Part shown: piece by piece, positions 1 through 10,797 of the stretch
Layout: every line of letters starts with the position of its first letter
Position numbering within the stretch: position 1 is the first letter of the stretch
NCBI GenBank assembly: GCA_000469685.2
Contig: LS997565.1
Span: 8,877,005-8,941,004, forward strand
Reading direction: 5' to 3'
Length of the DNA: 64,000 bases
Origin: Haemonchus contortus
Lineage: Eukaryota > Nematoda > Chromadorea > Rhabditida > Trichostrongylidae
Translations under genes and position numbers: made by a program
Notes under the pieces: generated by a model
What the model was told of the DNA's origin: nothing
What the model saw: the letters and a program-made list of their open reading frames with translations, nothing else
Database searches by the model: none

Positions 1-8
1 GTTCGACT

Positions 9-47
9 TCTAAAATTGATTGAAAACTAAGCGCTATCAACTTACAC
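9..47 (-). other. Intron and possible start of exon 8 of the beta-lactamase-like gene
   Basis: Exon 7 ends in phase 1 at 48 with a GTGTAAG donor. Reading leftward, a T-rich tract ending in TTTTAG at 11-10 could be the next acceptor, so an exon could start at 9 and run off the window. The resulting intron would be only about 38 bp, which is short but possible. Only nine exon bases are visible, so this is a guess. Confidence 0.2.
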
Positions 48-3000
48 CAGATTTCTTCGATTGTGCATAAAAGAACCCGTGGCCCTTGACAGTGTTGACG
101 TTTAGAATGTAGTCTGTCTCGTTCAGCACTGGTTTCTCAAGAAGCGCCATAGTTTTTTCACCAACCAGATGTCCATTGACAAACTGAAATATAAGATTAC
201 ACTAACGAATCACGACCTGGTCTCCGCGTTTGGCAACTATAATTCCGTTTATACTTTCCGATAAATCTGGAAAAATGAGTTTGTGAGTGCCTTGGTCAGA
301 TCGTGTCAATATATCCTACTAAGAAATTTCCTAAAAAAAAACTAAAGTGAGCCCCGGATTCAAATGCACGCATAATCGAACATGTGGTTATGGAGGCTCG
401 AAAAAATGAGGATAACTTGTTGTTCTAACCAACCAGGTTGAATATAGCACCTAGCGATCGAGCGTTTCCAATGCCAGTTGCAGCAGCTTGTTCCAATGCA
501 TGTTGTTCAGGATTGTTCACGGTGCACTTGTAGGCAACATCAAACCATGACGGATTATCCATTGCCTTCCTCACAGCGCTGTTCTGAAAAGGGATGCTCA
601 CTAATCTTTCAAGGATTAGACGAATCTTACATGCTTACGAGGATGCTCACTAATCTTTCAAGGATTAGACGAATCTTACATGCTTACGAAGTCACATCAA
701 CACCAATCTCTAGGCTTTCAGTGGTCAGCTCAGGGATCGGCTTCCATTCATGCATTGCTCTTGCACCATCGCCTACGAGGTTCGGTTCCCAGTTTGACCG
801 GAGGAACTTTGTACTATAAGCAGCTCCTGCTTTGGTACTGTCTACAATCTTTTACGCACTATTATGCGCCGATGTGGAGGTGGAATCGCCTTCAGGAGGT
901 ACGCCGATACGTTCTTTGGGCCGATCCTACACAATTACTGATGTCTTTAATCCATCGAATTTTCCAGCAGGGCAACCCACCAACTAGGCATCGTATGGTC
1001 TCTGCGCCTCCCTCATTACCAATTTTCAGAGACGGTTTCTATTTCAATTTCCAGACATTCGGTTTTCACTCGCACTTCAAAGCCCTGACTCCAATGGTGC
1101 GTCCAAATCGATTTCTCGCCCAAGAAAACGAGACTTCATCGATTTCCCAAAGAGGCTTTCTATTCAAAAATTTTCGAACATTGGGTTCCCTGGTGGTTTC
1201 GTCCAAATCGATTAGTTAAAGGATAAAGTTAGATAAAGTTCTTGGCGTTAATCAATCCCGTCTGAGGGATGCGCCCCACCACTCAACTTCCATTCAGAAT
1301 CGTAGTGGCGTAATGAGTGCGTATGTGGCCTATACAGTAACTTGCGGTGGCCAGCCGATGTACAAGTCAGTGCTTTTATCCTTCCAGACGATTCTGGTAC
1401 CAATTCACCGATCCCGGAGGGATGAAAGGCTTGGTTGGCCTAGGCGGGCATCGATCCAGTGCGTGTGATATAGTGCGCCACTTGCCACTACACCATCTCC
1501 GCCCGAATCGATTAGTTAGAGCCAAAAAATTTTTGAATTGTAAGAACAAAATCTTGTCTCGAAGCCCGATTGATACAGGTCCGAATTAAGAACATTGGGG
1601 TCCAAAAATATTCATTGGGAAGGGTGCAAACAAAATTTATCGTGGAACAAGCCATACCTTATCCGCCATGTAGAAGTTGAAGATCTGATGAGCCACTCTT
1701 TTTTCGTACCAGACTTGATCGATCAATTCTACGACAGTCGGTAGAGTAGAACGAGCCACTCGATACTCTTCGGATGAAGGCAAACCGAGGTGGAAATCGA
1801 TTCCTAAAAAAGGACTAGGATGAGAACAACGACAGTGCGGAAACACCGTGATTCCCTAGGCTCTAGCATAAAGCTGGGGCTGTTTTTTACTGGTTCCTTG
1901 AATCAGTAATAGGCTCTACTAGGAAAACGAGAATGCTGGATCATGGGAACATGGGTCATGAGAAATAAGTTACACACAAACTACCCTGTGATTAGCTTGG
2001 CTTTCATGAAAATCCAGGTGATGAAGGGGTTGCTCACCCCATGCATTTCGAGAATTTCGGCCCAAATGAAGTCGACATTTTATGAGCAGAAACTAGGAAA
2101 GAATTATTCTGACCCATGGACTTACCATTTGGTTTGGTGATTTCTTCCCTGAGAAATTGTCCGATTCCACGATGCTTCTCATCTGCATGCCTCACGATTT
2201 GATCCACCAGCCATCCGTAGGTAAGCAGATGATAGCCGCTACTTTTCCCAGCCGGTCGTTTGGGTGTTTCGTTTTCCACCACCTTTCTCATAAGGTTATG
2301 GTCCCTTGCCATCTCTTCAGTGATTTGTGTATCGAAGTACGGTAGTCCAGCCTGAAGGAGTAAGATTATTGATCAGCCGGAAGAGGAAACATGGCGAAGG
2401 AAGCTCGAATAAAGTTTTCCCGAGAAAATGAAAGATATGATCTTGAGCTCCGAATAAATTGAGGGAACTGCGCCTTTCGTTCGGTTCCTATTTGGGAGTT
2501 CGAGTGAAAATTAGTTCGACAGTGTTGGCTGCAGGGAAGATTCAAGCCTACTGAACAGATGTCAGAATCTAAGAAGTGATTCTCTTGAAAGCGCAGTTCA
2601 CGAAAGAAGGGTTTCCGAGATATTCCCCCCCATCCCCCCCCCTCCTTCCCAGAATAAACTCATCCAATTATGCCATAGCTGGTGCTGTTAGATCGAAAAA
2701 CCACCTAGATACGGAATGAAAAGAGTTCAAATACTGTATCCACAGTATGCCACAGCCCGAGGCGGACGAGTTTCTGCGGCGTTGTAGAGGCTGCTTCGTT
2801 CACGAGGGGCACACATGTTGGAACTTCGAACAACTAATTGTGACCCATGGCGACAGTGGAAGGTTATATCGCACTTTTTGGCTCAAAGTAGCCGGTCTTT
2901 ACGCCTGATGATGCGTACGATCCCTGCTTCCATTACAGAGCTCGCATTTCACGAATTCCGCCAAGTTTTTCGCTTTTTTGGACGGCGATGCACTATTCTT

Positions 3001-4067
3001 CACCGAGTTTTCCGTTTTTCAACTTGAAAAGGTCTCCTCAAGATTACATACTGTGATTTGTGCCTTTAATTTTACTGACATCTATGTCTTGAGATTTTAT
3101 GAGCCATCAGCGCTAGGATTATGTCTGTCTAGATTGTTCATTGGAAGCAAGCCGACATAAAAGCGGACTTAACGACAGTAAAAGCTTGCCGATATCGACT
3201 GGCCGATTCATACTTGTGGGTACTGATAAATCATGGCTGAAATACCATTGAAAAGATGAGGAGAAGCCCCGTCTAAGGCTAGAGGTTTTGCCCATAACTC
3301 AGAATATTTACACGATCGGCATCAGATTTGCGAGAGAAGCATTTCAGAACAGCGCATTTCCGAGTTGAAAAGAAAAGTTTTCCATGAAAAAGAGCCAAAT
3401 CTTGGCGGACATGGTGTGGGTAGTTATTGACTAGCTGGTATGAATGCTTTCACAGGCTATGAATGGAGCTTCGAACACAGAAAATATTTATACGTCGAGG
3501 TAAAACTCACCATATGTGACATAACCCATTCGATGGTGATATTCTCTTTGCCGTTCTTGGCAAATCCAGGCCAGTGTTTCGAGACGAGATCGTCGTACTT
3601 CAGACGTCCTCGATCAGCAAGCATCGCTATACATACAGCTGCTACGGCTTTTGTCGTAGAAAACGCCACCGAGATGGTATCCTGAAAATCAGGCTTTCAT
3701 TCGGATATACTGTCCAACTGGGTAATTATCGTACCTCTTTCCATAGGCGAGCCGCTTGCTTGTCGGCGTAGCCACCCCACAGGTCCACTACTTTCTGACC
3801 TTTCACATACACTGCAAACGATGCTCCTTCGGATTCCCAGCCATCGATGAAATTCTGCCTGGAAGTATTCTTTTTGGTGGATACCTGAAGTTTTACTTAT
3901 TGAAGTTGTACTTTAAGAACGTACTCAAATGCCTTCTGCACGGTCTCGTATCCTTTCGACACATGTCCATCGAAATGTAGGGGAAGTTTTGAATGAAGTC
4001 GATCGGCAATGAAATGAGCTAGAAGTGCAAGACCACCCAGAATGAGTCCATATCGCAGCAGACCCAT
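48..4067 (-). CDS. Serine beta-lactamase-like protein (nematode LACT type), seven exons, C-terminus outside window
   Basis: Exons, 5' to 3' on the minus strand: 4067-3925, 3858-3735, 3681-3511, 2351-2126, 1803-1658, 583-434 and 183-48. Every junction is GT-AG and all phases agree, giving 365 codons plus one base. The start is an ATG followed by a hydrophobic segment (about residues 5-20), which suggests an N-terminal membrane anchor. Exon 3 carries the SxxK nucleophile motif as S97-T-T-K100, followed by a family-typical run that includes LADRGRL. Exon 4 opens with AGLPYF and contains Y186-H-L where classical enzymes have YxN. Exon 6 has the conserved block ending GIGNARSL, and exon 7 has KGHGF. 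The C-terminal HxG/KTG-like motif should lie beyond position 1; an acceptor-like site near position 10 may begin exon 8. Animal members of this serine beta-lactamase/esterase superfamily act as peptidases or hydrolases of largely unknown substrate. The family call is confident; activity is inferred. A short exon in the 1.07-kb intron 1657-584 could have been missed. Confidence 0.88.
592..689. repeat. Perfect 49-bp tandem duplication in an intron
   Basis: Two identical 49-bp copies abut, 592-640 and 641-689. They lie in the intron upstream of exon 6 of the beta-lactamase-like gene. The gene-proximal end of the array is eight bases from the exon 6 boundary at 583, so the duplication reaches into the acceptor region without disturbing the TTTTCAG itself. 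Exact identity points to a recent event or an assembly artefact. Confidence 0.9.
1222..1505 (-). mobile_element. tRNA-derived SINE, full-length copy with target-site duplication
   Basis: Read on the minus strand, the element begins with a tRNA-like head near 1500 that holds a perfect A-box (TGGTGTAGTGG) and a degenerate B-box. A body follows with the near-palindrome CCAGA..CGTCTGG and the conserved ACTTGTACATCGGCTGG. It ends in a conserved tail (GGGATTGATTAACGCC) plus an A/T-rich 3' end. The flanks 1206-1221 and 1506-1521 share a 16-bp direct repeat with one mismatch (AATCGATTAGTTA[A/G]AG), the signature of retroposition. It lies in an intron of the beta-lactamase-like gene, in the same orientation. 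Confidence 0.8.
2624..2650 (+). repeat. C-rich homopolymer tract
   Basis: Two runs of C separated by CAT sit in the large intron between exons 3 and 4 of the beta-lactamase-like gene. On the gene strand this is a G-rich tract. It is simple sequence and no function can be assigned. Confidence 0.8.
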
Positions 4068-4085
4068 CAGGTCTGATATGAAATG
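4068..4085 (-). promoter_or_regulatory. Possible trans-splice acceptor just 5' of the beta-lactamase-like start codon
   Basis: On the minus strand a pyrimidine-containing stretch ends in CATATCAG at 4073, five bases before the ATG at 4067. Nematode messages often receive a spliced leader within a few bases of the start codon, so this could be an SL acceptor. The match is imperfect and a cis-spliced 5' UTR exon is equally possible. Confidence 0.3.
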
Positions 4086-4144
4086 TACGTTTTTGATCTA
4101 TTTAAAAGTATCTTTGAAGCAGTTGTGTGCGAAAAAATTTGTGC

Positions 4145-5392
4145 AACTAACAAGGGAAGGATCCCAAGTCGAAGTGGCCATTTGAAATGGGACCTATAGC
4201 ACTAGACGTATTTTTTGATGCTGATTTCAAATCTGCATTCAAAATCTGCCAAACGATTCTCTGAACGAAGTTATGGAGGTGGCCTCCAGGGAACGCTCCA
4301 CAGGGGGAAAGCACAAAAGCCGTGGTCGCCGGCACTCCAGCAGTGGCAGCTTGGAGTGGAGGTAAGCGTGACGCTTCATAGGCACGGGACCAAGGATCGG
4401 GTTTGGTGGGCGACGGCGTTTTTGCATCTTGCAGGACTTTTTTCTCCAAGTTGGAGAAATCTTCTTATGTTAGTTTTACCGTCTTCAGCAACTTTCTAAG
4501 TGCTGGAGACGAGCCAGTTCCCACTTAAACCGTCCGACATCTACTCCAACCACCAACGTTACAAAAATTCTGATCTTATCATTATACATTTCAAATTCAC
4601 TGTAAGATAACTTTTCCTATTATAAGCGGATACGATAGCACGCAGTGTTCAAAACAAAAAAGTCTTCCACAATGAGCGTCAACCGACAGCGACCAAACAT
4701 CAACGACCCTCTAGATGTGCTTGCTGTTTCCTCTTCAGCATCCGGTTCCCACAGTGGATCGGCCCCCTCGTCCTCAATCACGCAGTCTCAATATCGAGGT
4801 CTTCGTAAAATGATTCCGCAAGGTAGAGGAGAAACTATCTATTAACTTGTGCTCTTTTCTTGTAAGAGCGCGTTCAAAATCACAGGATCCAAAATACTTC
4901 TTGTTCTTTAGTGTTACATCCATCCATTATACCATACTTTGTCGCGTTTGCCACATGGCAACCCTTACCTTTTTTTGAAAACTAATCGATAGCAGTGGAG
5001 GACGGTTTAAGTGGGAACTGGCTCGCCTCCAGCATTTAGTAAGTTGCTGAAGGCGGTAAAACTAACATAAGAAGATTTTTCCAACTTGGAGAAAAAAGTC
5101 CTGCAAGATGCAAAAACGCCGTCGCCCACCAAACCCGATCCTTGGTCTCGTGCCTATGAAGCGTCACGCTTACCTCCACTCCAAGCTGCCACCGCTGGGC
5201 TGCCGGCGACCACGGCTTTTGTGCTTTCCCCCTGTGGAGCGTTCCCTGGAGGCCACCTCCATAACTTCGTTCAGAGAATCGTTTGGCAGATTTTGAATGC
5301 AGATTTGAAATCAGCGTCAAAAAATACGTCTAGTGGTACAGGTCCCATTTCAAATGGCCACTTCGACTTGGGATCCTTCCCTTGTAAGTTTC
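4145..5392. mobile_element. Large fold-back (inverted-repeat) element
   Basis: The left arm (about 4145-4535) is the reverse complement of the right arm (about 5000-5392). Visual comparison finds only about a dozen differences across roughly 390 bp. The outer ends share AACTTACAAGGGAAGG with one difference. The inner ends share GGGAACTGGCTCG and a GGACGG boundary. The arms enclose about 464 bp of non-palindromic DNA, including a coding-like exon at 4672-4822. No clear target-site duplication or transposase is visible. Each arm has ~100-codon open frames on both strands (for example 5086-5427 plus and 4147-4449 minus) which mirror each other and are probably a by-product of the repeat. Two insertions of one repeat in opposite orientation is an alternative. 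Confidence 0.8.
4672..4822 (+). CDS. Possible first coding exon of an unidentified plus-strand gene, inside the fold-back loop
   Basis: An ATG at 4672 opens a 50-codon frame ending at a CAAG|GTAGAG donor-like site at 4822/4823 (phase 1). Without splicing, the frame stops at 4845. The protein begins MSVNRQRPNIND, then has a Ser-rich low-complexity stretch (about residues 20-37) and ends RGLRKMIPQ. Codon choice looks protein-like, and richer in G+C than the flanking DNA. A phase-compatible acceptor at about 5408 would join it to an open frame ending at 5618 (starting near GRPLYFMITRKRP), but that acceptor has a poor pyrimidine tract. It lies divergently from the beta-lactamase-like gene, about 600 bp from its start. 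I recognise no family. A captured exon carried by the inverted repeat, or a chance ORF, are alternatives. Confidence 0.4.
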
Positions 5393-7110
5393 CTATGAAA
5401 CGACAGGACGACCTTTGTACTTCATGATAACGAGAAAACGGCCAGAATCCGCTGCCCATCCTGAAGTAGAGTCGAAAAGGGAGGGAGAAACTTGTGGCAC
5501 CCTACCTCCGTTCAAATTCCCACCAGTTATTTCAAAAACAGCTAACGTGGAACAATCAGAATGCACAATTTTAAAGAGAACTACGTGGAAAACGGAATAT
5601 TTCCGGTTATCACCATGACACCACCAGCTTTTACGCGTTCTTCCACTTTGTGGTACTTCCAGGAATCGACGACCTGACTTGAAAAATGATTTTCTTCGTT
5701 TTTTTCTCTTTGAAGAGTTTCATTTTCCTCAAGGGACACTGGCTTCAAAACTGACCGTAGCGACCATGGAAAACCCCAGGGGAAAAGAGATTAATGTTGC
5801 TGTGGAGGATTCCAATCGGAATCATGGCATTCACAGAAAATGCCTCGTTTAAGAATGAAAGGGGTTATCTGGAGAGAACAGGGAACCATGCTACGGCACA
5901 TTATTTATGCTGTCGAAAGAAAAATGTTAGTTGTTGAGATCATTCCTCATAAATTAGTATCGAGATTTATTGAAAACTGAATGATACAACGAGTAGAGGA
6001 AAATCAAAGTGCGTACAATCCCCTCTCCCACTCCGTTTTTACCTCTTTTCAAAAACTCTCCTTTTTTTTGGAAATTCACATCGCTTTTTATGAAGCGATG
6101 TCTATTAAACAACTTTATTGGTTCGTTTCATTAGCATTAAAAGCACAGTTCACGATGAAAATAGTCTCTGAGGTTCCTCGCTAGAACGAGTATGTGACCC
6201 CCAAGAATAGGGTCGTTGTCGAGCCGAAAAGCGGGCTATACAGGGCGTAGTAAGGGCTCCAAAACAGACTTAGCCAACACAGACATTACTGCACTATTCA
6301 CAGGATGAGAGGAATAGTGCGCTAAAATGGAAATGAGGGACACTCAGACAGACATCTCGTACAGCCCCTTCCTTGCTACTTTTTTGAAGTCTTATATTTT
6401 TTGGGACATTCTGAGATCTCCCTTTAACGGTAAATTAAGACAGACAATCTCTTCCACTCCTCCTACTTCCACAGAATAGTTATCGAAGCTACTCTGCAGT
6501 TGTAGGGCTTTCAAAAAAAAGGACAAAAAACTCTGCAGACAGCATAATTGGAGGACAAAAGTTTCACTCATTGTGGCTACCTACGTATTCATACGAAATG
6601 GCAAAACACTGTGATGGAAGGGGGTTCGTAATCCAAATGAAGGCTAAAGTGTCTAGTAATACATGGTAATCAGGCGTGGCCATATCTTATCAGTGTTTAA
6701 GCTGAACGGGCAGAAATGTGCAACAAAAAACAAGCAAGTAGTTGACTTTGAGAATAGAAATGCGGAATGGAGTATACATAAAATGACTTTTCTCTAGACG
6801 CTTATCATGTTTATAATATTTGTTTACTACTTATTTTTGTTTTTATCGTACATCCGTTAGTCATTGGTGTATATTATCTCCAGTGTGGATTGATATTTTG
6901 TGGTCGTATGAAACAATTGTGGTTACTTAAAAAGGCTAATAAATAAATGAGAACCCAATAAAATGGAAATAAGGAATAACTTTTTCTTTCTTATCCTGTA
7001 ATTATAGTACCCACTTTATTATTTACTGCTTATACTACCTTATTTTACTCCGACTATTTACACATTCACTTTTTGATGTAGAGGTATATATCAAGCTATG
7101 CATCACTTGG
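5393..7110. other. No supported gene
   Basis: Apart from the tentative second exon ending at 5618, this 1.7-kb stretch contains only short frames without splice-consistent continuation. It becomes AT-rich toward 6780-7030. I see no family-like protein, RNA gene or clear repeat in it. Confidence 0.5.
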
Positions 7111-7391
7111 GTGTACATGGTGAAGCGGTTAGTGGCGCATAACCACATACGAATGGCCCAGGGATCGAATCTCATCAATACCCTCCCAGGCCAACCAAAC
7201 ATTCCATCTCTTACACCAGTTCTGGGTCGATTATTTGGTACTGGACTCGTTTGCAAGAATAAAAGCAGTGACTTGTGCATCAAGTAACCATAAGCAAGTC
7301 ATTGTAGTCACATGAGCTTTTAAAACACCCCTACGATTGTGAATGGAAGTCGAGTGCGGGGCGCAGAAACAGTATTAATTAACGTCAAGAG
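7111..7391 (+). mobile_element. tRNA-derived SINE, full-length, plus strand
   Basis: The head at 7111 carries an A-box-like TGGTGAAGCGG and a B-box-like GGGATCGAATC. It is followed by the family body (AAAAGCAGTGACTTGTGCATC) and the tail region GAATGGAAGTCGAGTGCGGG, ending near AATTAACGTCAAGAG. It is more diverged than the copy at 1222-1505, and no convincing target-site duplication was found. Confidence 0.72.
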
Positions 7392-10354
7392 ACTTGGTCG
7401 TTTCTATGCAGGAAACTATTTGGGACAACTGAAACATCTTCTTTCCTCGCATAGAGATCGTAGAAGAACTCCGACAGGACAGGAAAAGAAGATAGACTAA
7501 CTGAAAGATGGACAGAAAGGAACTGATGAAGATTTGATTAAAACGCTCATGGAGTTCACCCTTTTATCCCTATTTATTAAGTTTCATTTACTTATCGAAG
7601 CCTGAATTATTGGCACTTTGTAATTATTTTCAGAGATTATGTAAACATCAGTTGAAAAAGGCATGTAAAACTGAATTTCTGTTCAATAACTAGCTCTGTT
7701 TTCAACCAAAATAAGGATGATATACGCATATAATTAGGGAAGTGCATGAAAAGCTCAAAAAAGGAGGCAACGTAGCCTTTCTAAGTACAATCCCACTATA
7801 GCACGATAAATATGTGCAAAGATCCAAGGAAAGACGAACTTTGAAAACCCCGACCTCCTCAAATAGGCAGTTTATTAACCATTAGAATGTTTACATTCCA
7901 GTTTCAAATCTTGAATCATGGCAATGTTGCCATAGTTCCATGTCTCTGGAGGACAAAAGAATCAATGTCGATGAGAAAAAACAAAATAATTATACGGGAA
8001 GAAGGGAAGGATGACGCAATGGTGTTCGAAGCTGCAGTCATTCAAACAGGCAGTATTGGTTATGAGTTGGAGGTGTTCACTAGCCAAATGGCAGCATGCT
8101 GCGGACTTCGATCGAGATGTTCTCGCTCTCTCACTGCCACCATTGAGGGGACTTGCTGAAATCGATTTAACCGAACGAGGCTGGATTGTCTTCCTGTGAA
8201 ACGACTTTTTCTGCGACAATGGGTCCCATAAAGATTCTGGAGACCACTCACGAACTATTATACTTCAACAGTATTGCATTAACTGCAACTAGATGAATTC
8301 CCATTCCTAGGTATTATCCGCCCAGGTTCTAAAATCAAGGTGGGTGCTGATCGATCAATGCTATGAAAAAGCCAAAATCCAGAGTTTTCATTTCTACATT
8401 TGGGCAAGTTCCTTAATGACAGTAGGGACGGTATCACAATGCCCACATGGCCCACCCTGTACCACCGCCCCTATAGGCTGTTTGACTCGCCCATCGTGGG
8501 CGGCGTTTAAGACAGGTTTTGAGCCCTTATTACACCCTGTACAAGTCGTTTTTTTGACGAGACAAGCCAGATGTCGTCTTTTTCATGGCCCTATACCCAG
8601 AAAGTTTCTCGATTGTTTGATGTTCCGGTATAAAAACCAATGCTATTGGGCTGCAGGCTGTGTCCAAAGGTGTTTATGGGAGTTGGGAACAACATAGTGG
8701 GAAATGTAAAAGTGTACTTATCTCTATTGTTGAGTGATAGTGCCCTTTGTGCCCTTCATCACATTCCTTCCCGGAAAAAAGGAAAAACGAACTGCCTGAG
8801 AGTGGTTCTGGCGGAAGAGATAATACATTCAAGAGCAGTGAATCAGGAGGCTATGAATAAGGGAGGAATAAAAGTGACAAAAGGGAATCGCTCGACGAAA
8901 CATATTGTGGACATGTGGCGAGCGATAAAGAAGACTGCTATCGCTGAGATGGGCACATTTTTGTTTACACACACAAGCGCACAGCAAACAGCAAACACAC
9001 ATACATACTGCAGAGAATGCAGGTTGCTGGAGTCCTGGGGTCAGTTCAGAGGCACCAGATTTTCGGGAAGAATCTTTGAAAGACAGCCTTTTGACCAGTG
9101 GGGACTGGAGGCAAATAAAAAAAACCTAGTAAAATGATTCGGAATTCTTTTAGTGAAGCAATCATAATTGAACTAGGTAAACAAATAAACAAGCATGTGA
9201 ATAAGTCTCTGCTTTCACCTGCTCAGGCCATATACTTCCAAAAACCTTTTATTTTTCAACTGATGTCGAAATTTGGTTCATAAAAAAACACTATTTTTCT
9301 TCTAACCGATTGTAAATCTATAAATAAACAAACAAACCATTAAATACATAAATGAATAACCAGTACTAACGAATGAATAAAAGTGCAAATGCTTCTCCTT
9401 TCTGCAACAAATGAGCATTAAAATTTCCTTGTAGTTTCGATTGAAAGATCTATGCGGGGCTTGGGAAAGACTTTGGTCAACAGTGAACGAGCAAATAAAC
9501 GAATAAATAAATAAATAAGAGAACATAAAAGTAAACAAGCCATTTTCTACATTGTTCATGTTGTTATGTGTTGTTTAGTAATCTGATTTCAAGAATTTGT
9601 CCAAGCTAGTTCTCAATAAAAGTTGGAAGAGCAGTAAAATGGTAGTAATAGGTGGACGACGCGTAACGTGGCGTAGATGACGCTCTCGTAATGATTATCT
9701 AGTGGCATACAGTGACCTTGCTCGTTCGCTCACTAACTATGCCTAGTAATATGTGGAAGCAGACTCGGTGACTACTTCGACAGAAGAGTAAAGTTAGTGG
9801 GAACGGGTCGAGTTGACAGCAATTGAGATTCTGGTAATATAACCCCTAAACGGGGATGGTTATCCCTATAGACTTCGCTGAACTCTGAAGCGATATGAAT
9901 TCATCATCCTCATTGTTGCAAAGTTTCTGAATCAGCGTTCTTCAAATGGAACTCAGTTATACATAGAACTCGAGGATGGTAAAGTAGTTTAGAAATAAAC
10001 TGATTAGTAAAATAAAACAAAAGGGTTTTCAAGTCAATATGCGTTCTGTTATCTAGGAAGATGGCCTACAAAGATATCCTGGGCACAGTATTTTTCATTA
10101 TGTTTGGAAATACAAATATATATATATATACTTGAAAATGGAATTCACATGAAACAGAACAAAGCACTTCCTGTGCACCTCATTTCTGAGCGAGGTTGAT
10201 GCGTATATTTCTTGCGCCAAAGATAACACCGCATCGCGAGCGCATTGCAACGAACGGAAAACATTGCCGCTGGTAGTTCAGCTTTTGTGAGAACGCTTCC
10301 TATCGGACTCCTTCACGTCCTTTTTAAGCTAAAATAACATTTGTACAAAAAAAT
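7392..10354. other. No supported gene; contains the AT-rich tract and possible old repeat DNA
   Basis: Open frames at 7887-8251, 8344-8697 and 8640-9137 have no coherent exon structure. The segment around 8500-8580 resembles 17275-17330 (both have GAGCCCTT followed by a T run and GAACAA or GAGACAA), so it is probably old interspersed repeat DNA. A short TA run lies at about 10118-10130. Confidence 0.4.
9310..9540. repeat. AT-rich interrupted AAAT/TAAA simple sequence
   Basis: Scattered TAAATAAA-type runs, densest at about 9490-9520, interrupt otherwise unremarkable DNA. The minus-strand frame here (9302-9559) is a hydrophobic, Phe/Tyr-rich artefact of the composition. Confidence 0.55.
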
Positions 10355-10797
10355 TCTAGGTGCTAAGTGGGTTGGGGGGGACCACGCGGCGCGGCTGCGG
10401 CGCGGCACCCTGCGCTCTCCAGCAATGTGGTAGTGGGCCTGAGTCTGGGAAGGAATGGTAAGGTTGTACTGATGTGTTTCGTGATTCAGAACAAACAATA
10501 TGCTTGCATATAATCGATACACTTCTTCTGAGCCGATAAAACCTATTTTTTAATAAGGGGAGGGGCTCCGGGGGTGGGTGAGATGGTTGTCTCGTGTAAA
10601 AAGCTGAGATGAGATAAAAGTTGGACGTCCAATTGGCTCACCCACCCCGGAGCCCCCTCCCCCTTCCTAAAATTAGGTGAAAAATACACAGTTACAACAT
10701 AAAAAACGATGAAACGTCCCTATACACCGTTTCGGCAGGGTGCCGCGCCGCCTGCCGCGACGCGTGGTCCCCCCCAACCCACTTAGCACCAAATTCT
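10355..10797. mobile_element. GC-rich nested fold-back element (MITE-like)
   Basis: The outer arms 10355-10411 and 10735-10797 are inverted copies. They share GGTGCTAAGTGGGTTGGGGG, followed by ACCACGCG and a GC-rich GCGGCGCGGCACCCTG segment. Nested inside is a second inverted pair, 10541-10583 and 10637-10677, sharing GGCTCC..GGGTGGGTGAG and its complement. The inner pair is not centred on the outer pair, so the structure is composite: a hairpin inside a hairpin, or one element inserted into another. No coding capacity is evident. Confidence 0.75.

Noticed and set aside
4147..5427. Mirror-image ~100-codon frames in both arms of the fold-back element
   Set aside because: They are open on both strands of the same repeat and identical between arms because the arms are copies. 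No family motif is present, so they are not annotated as genes.
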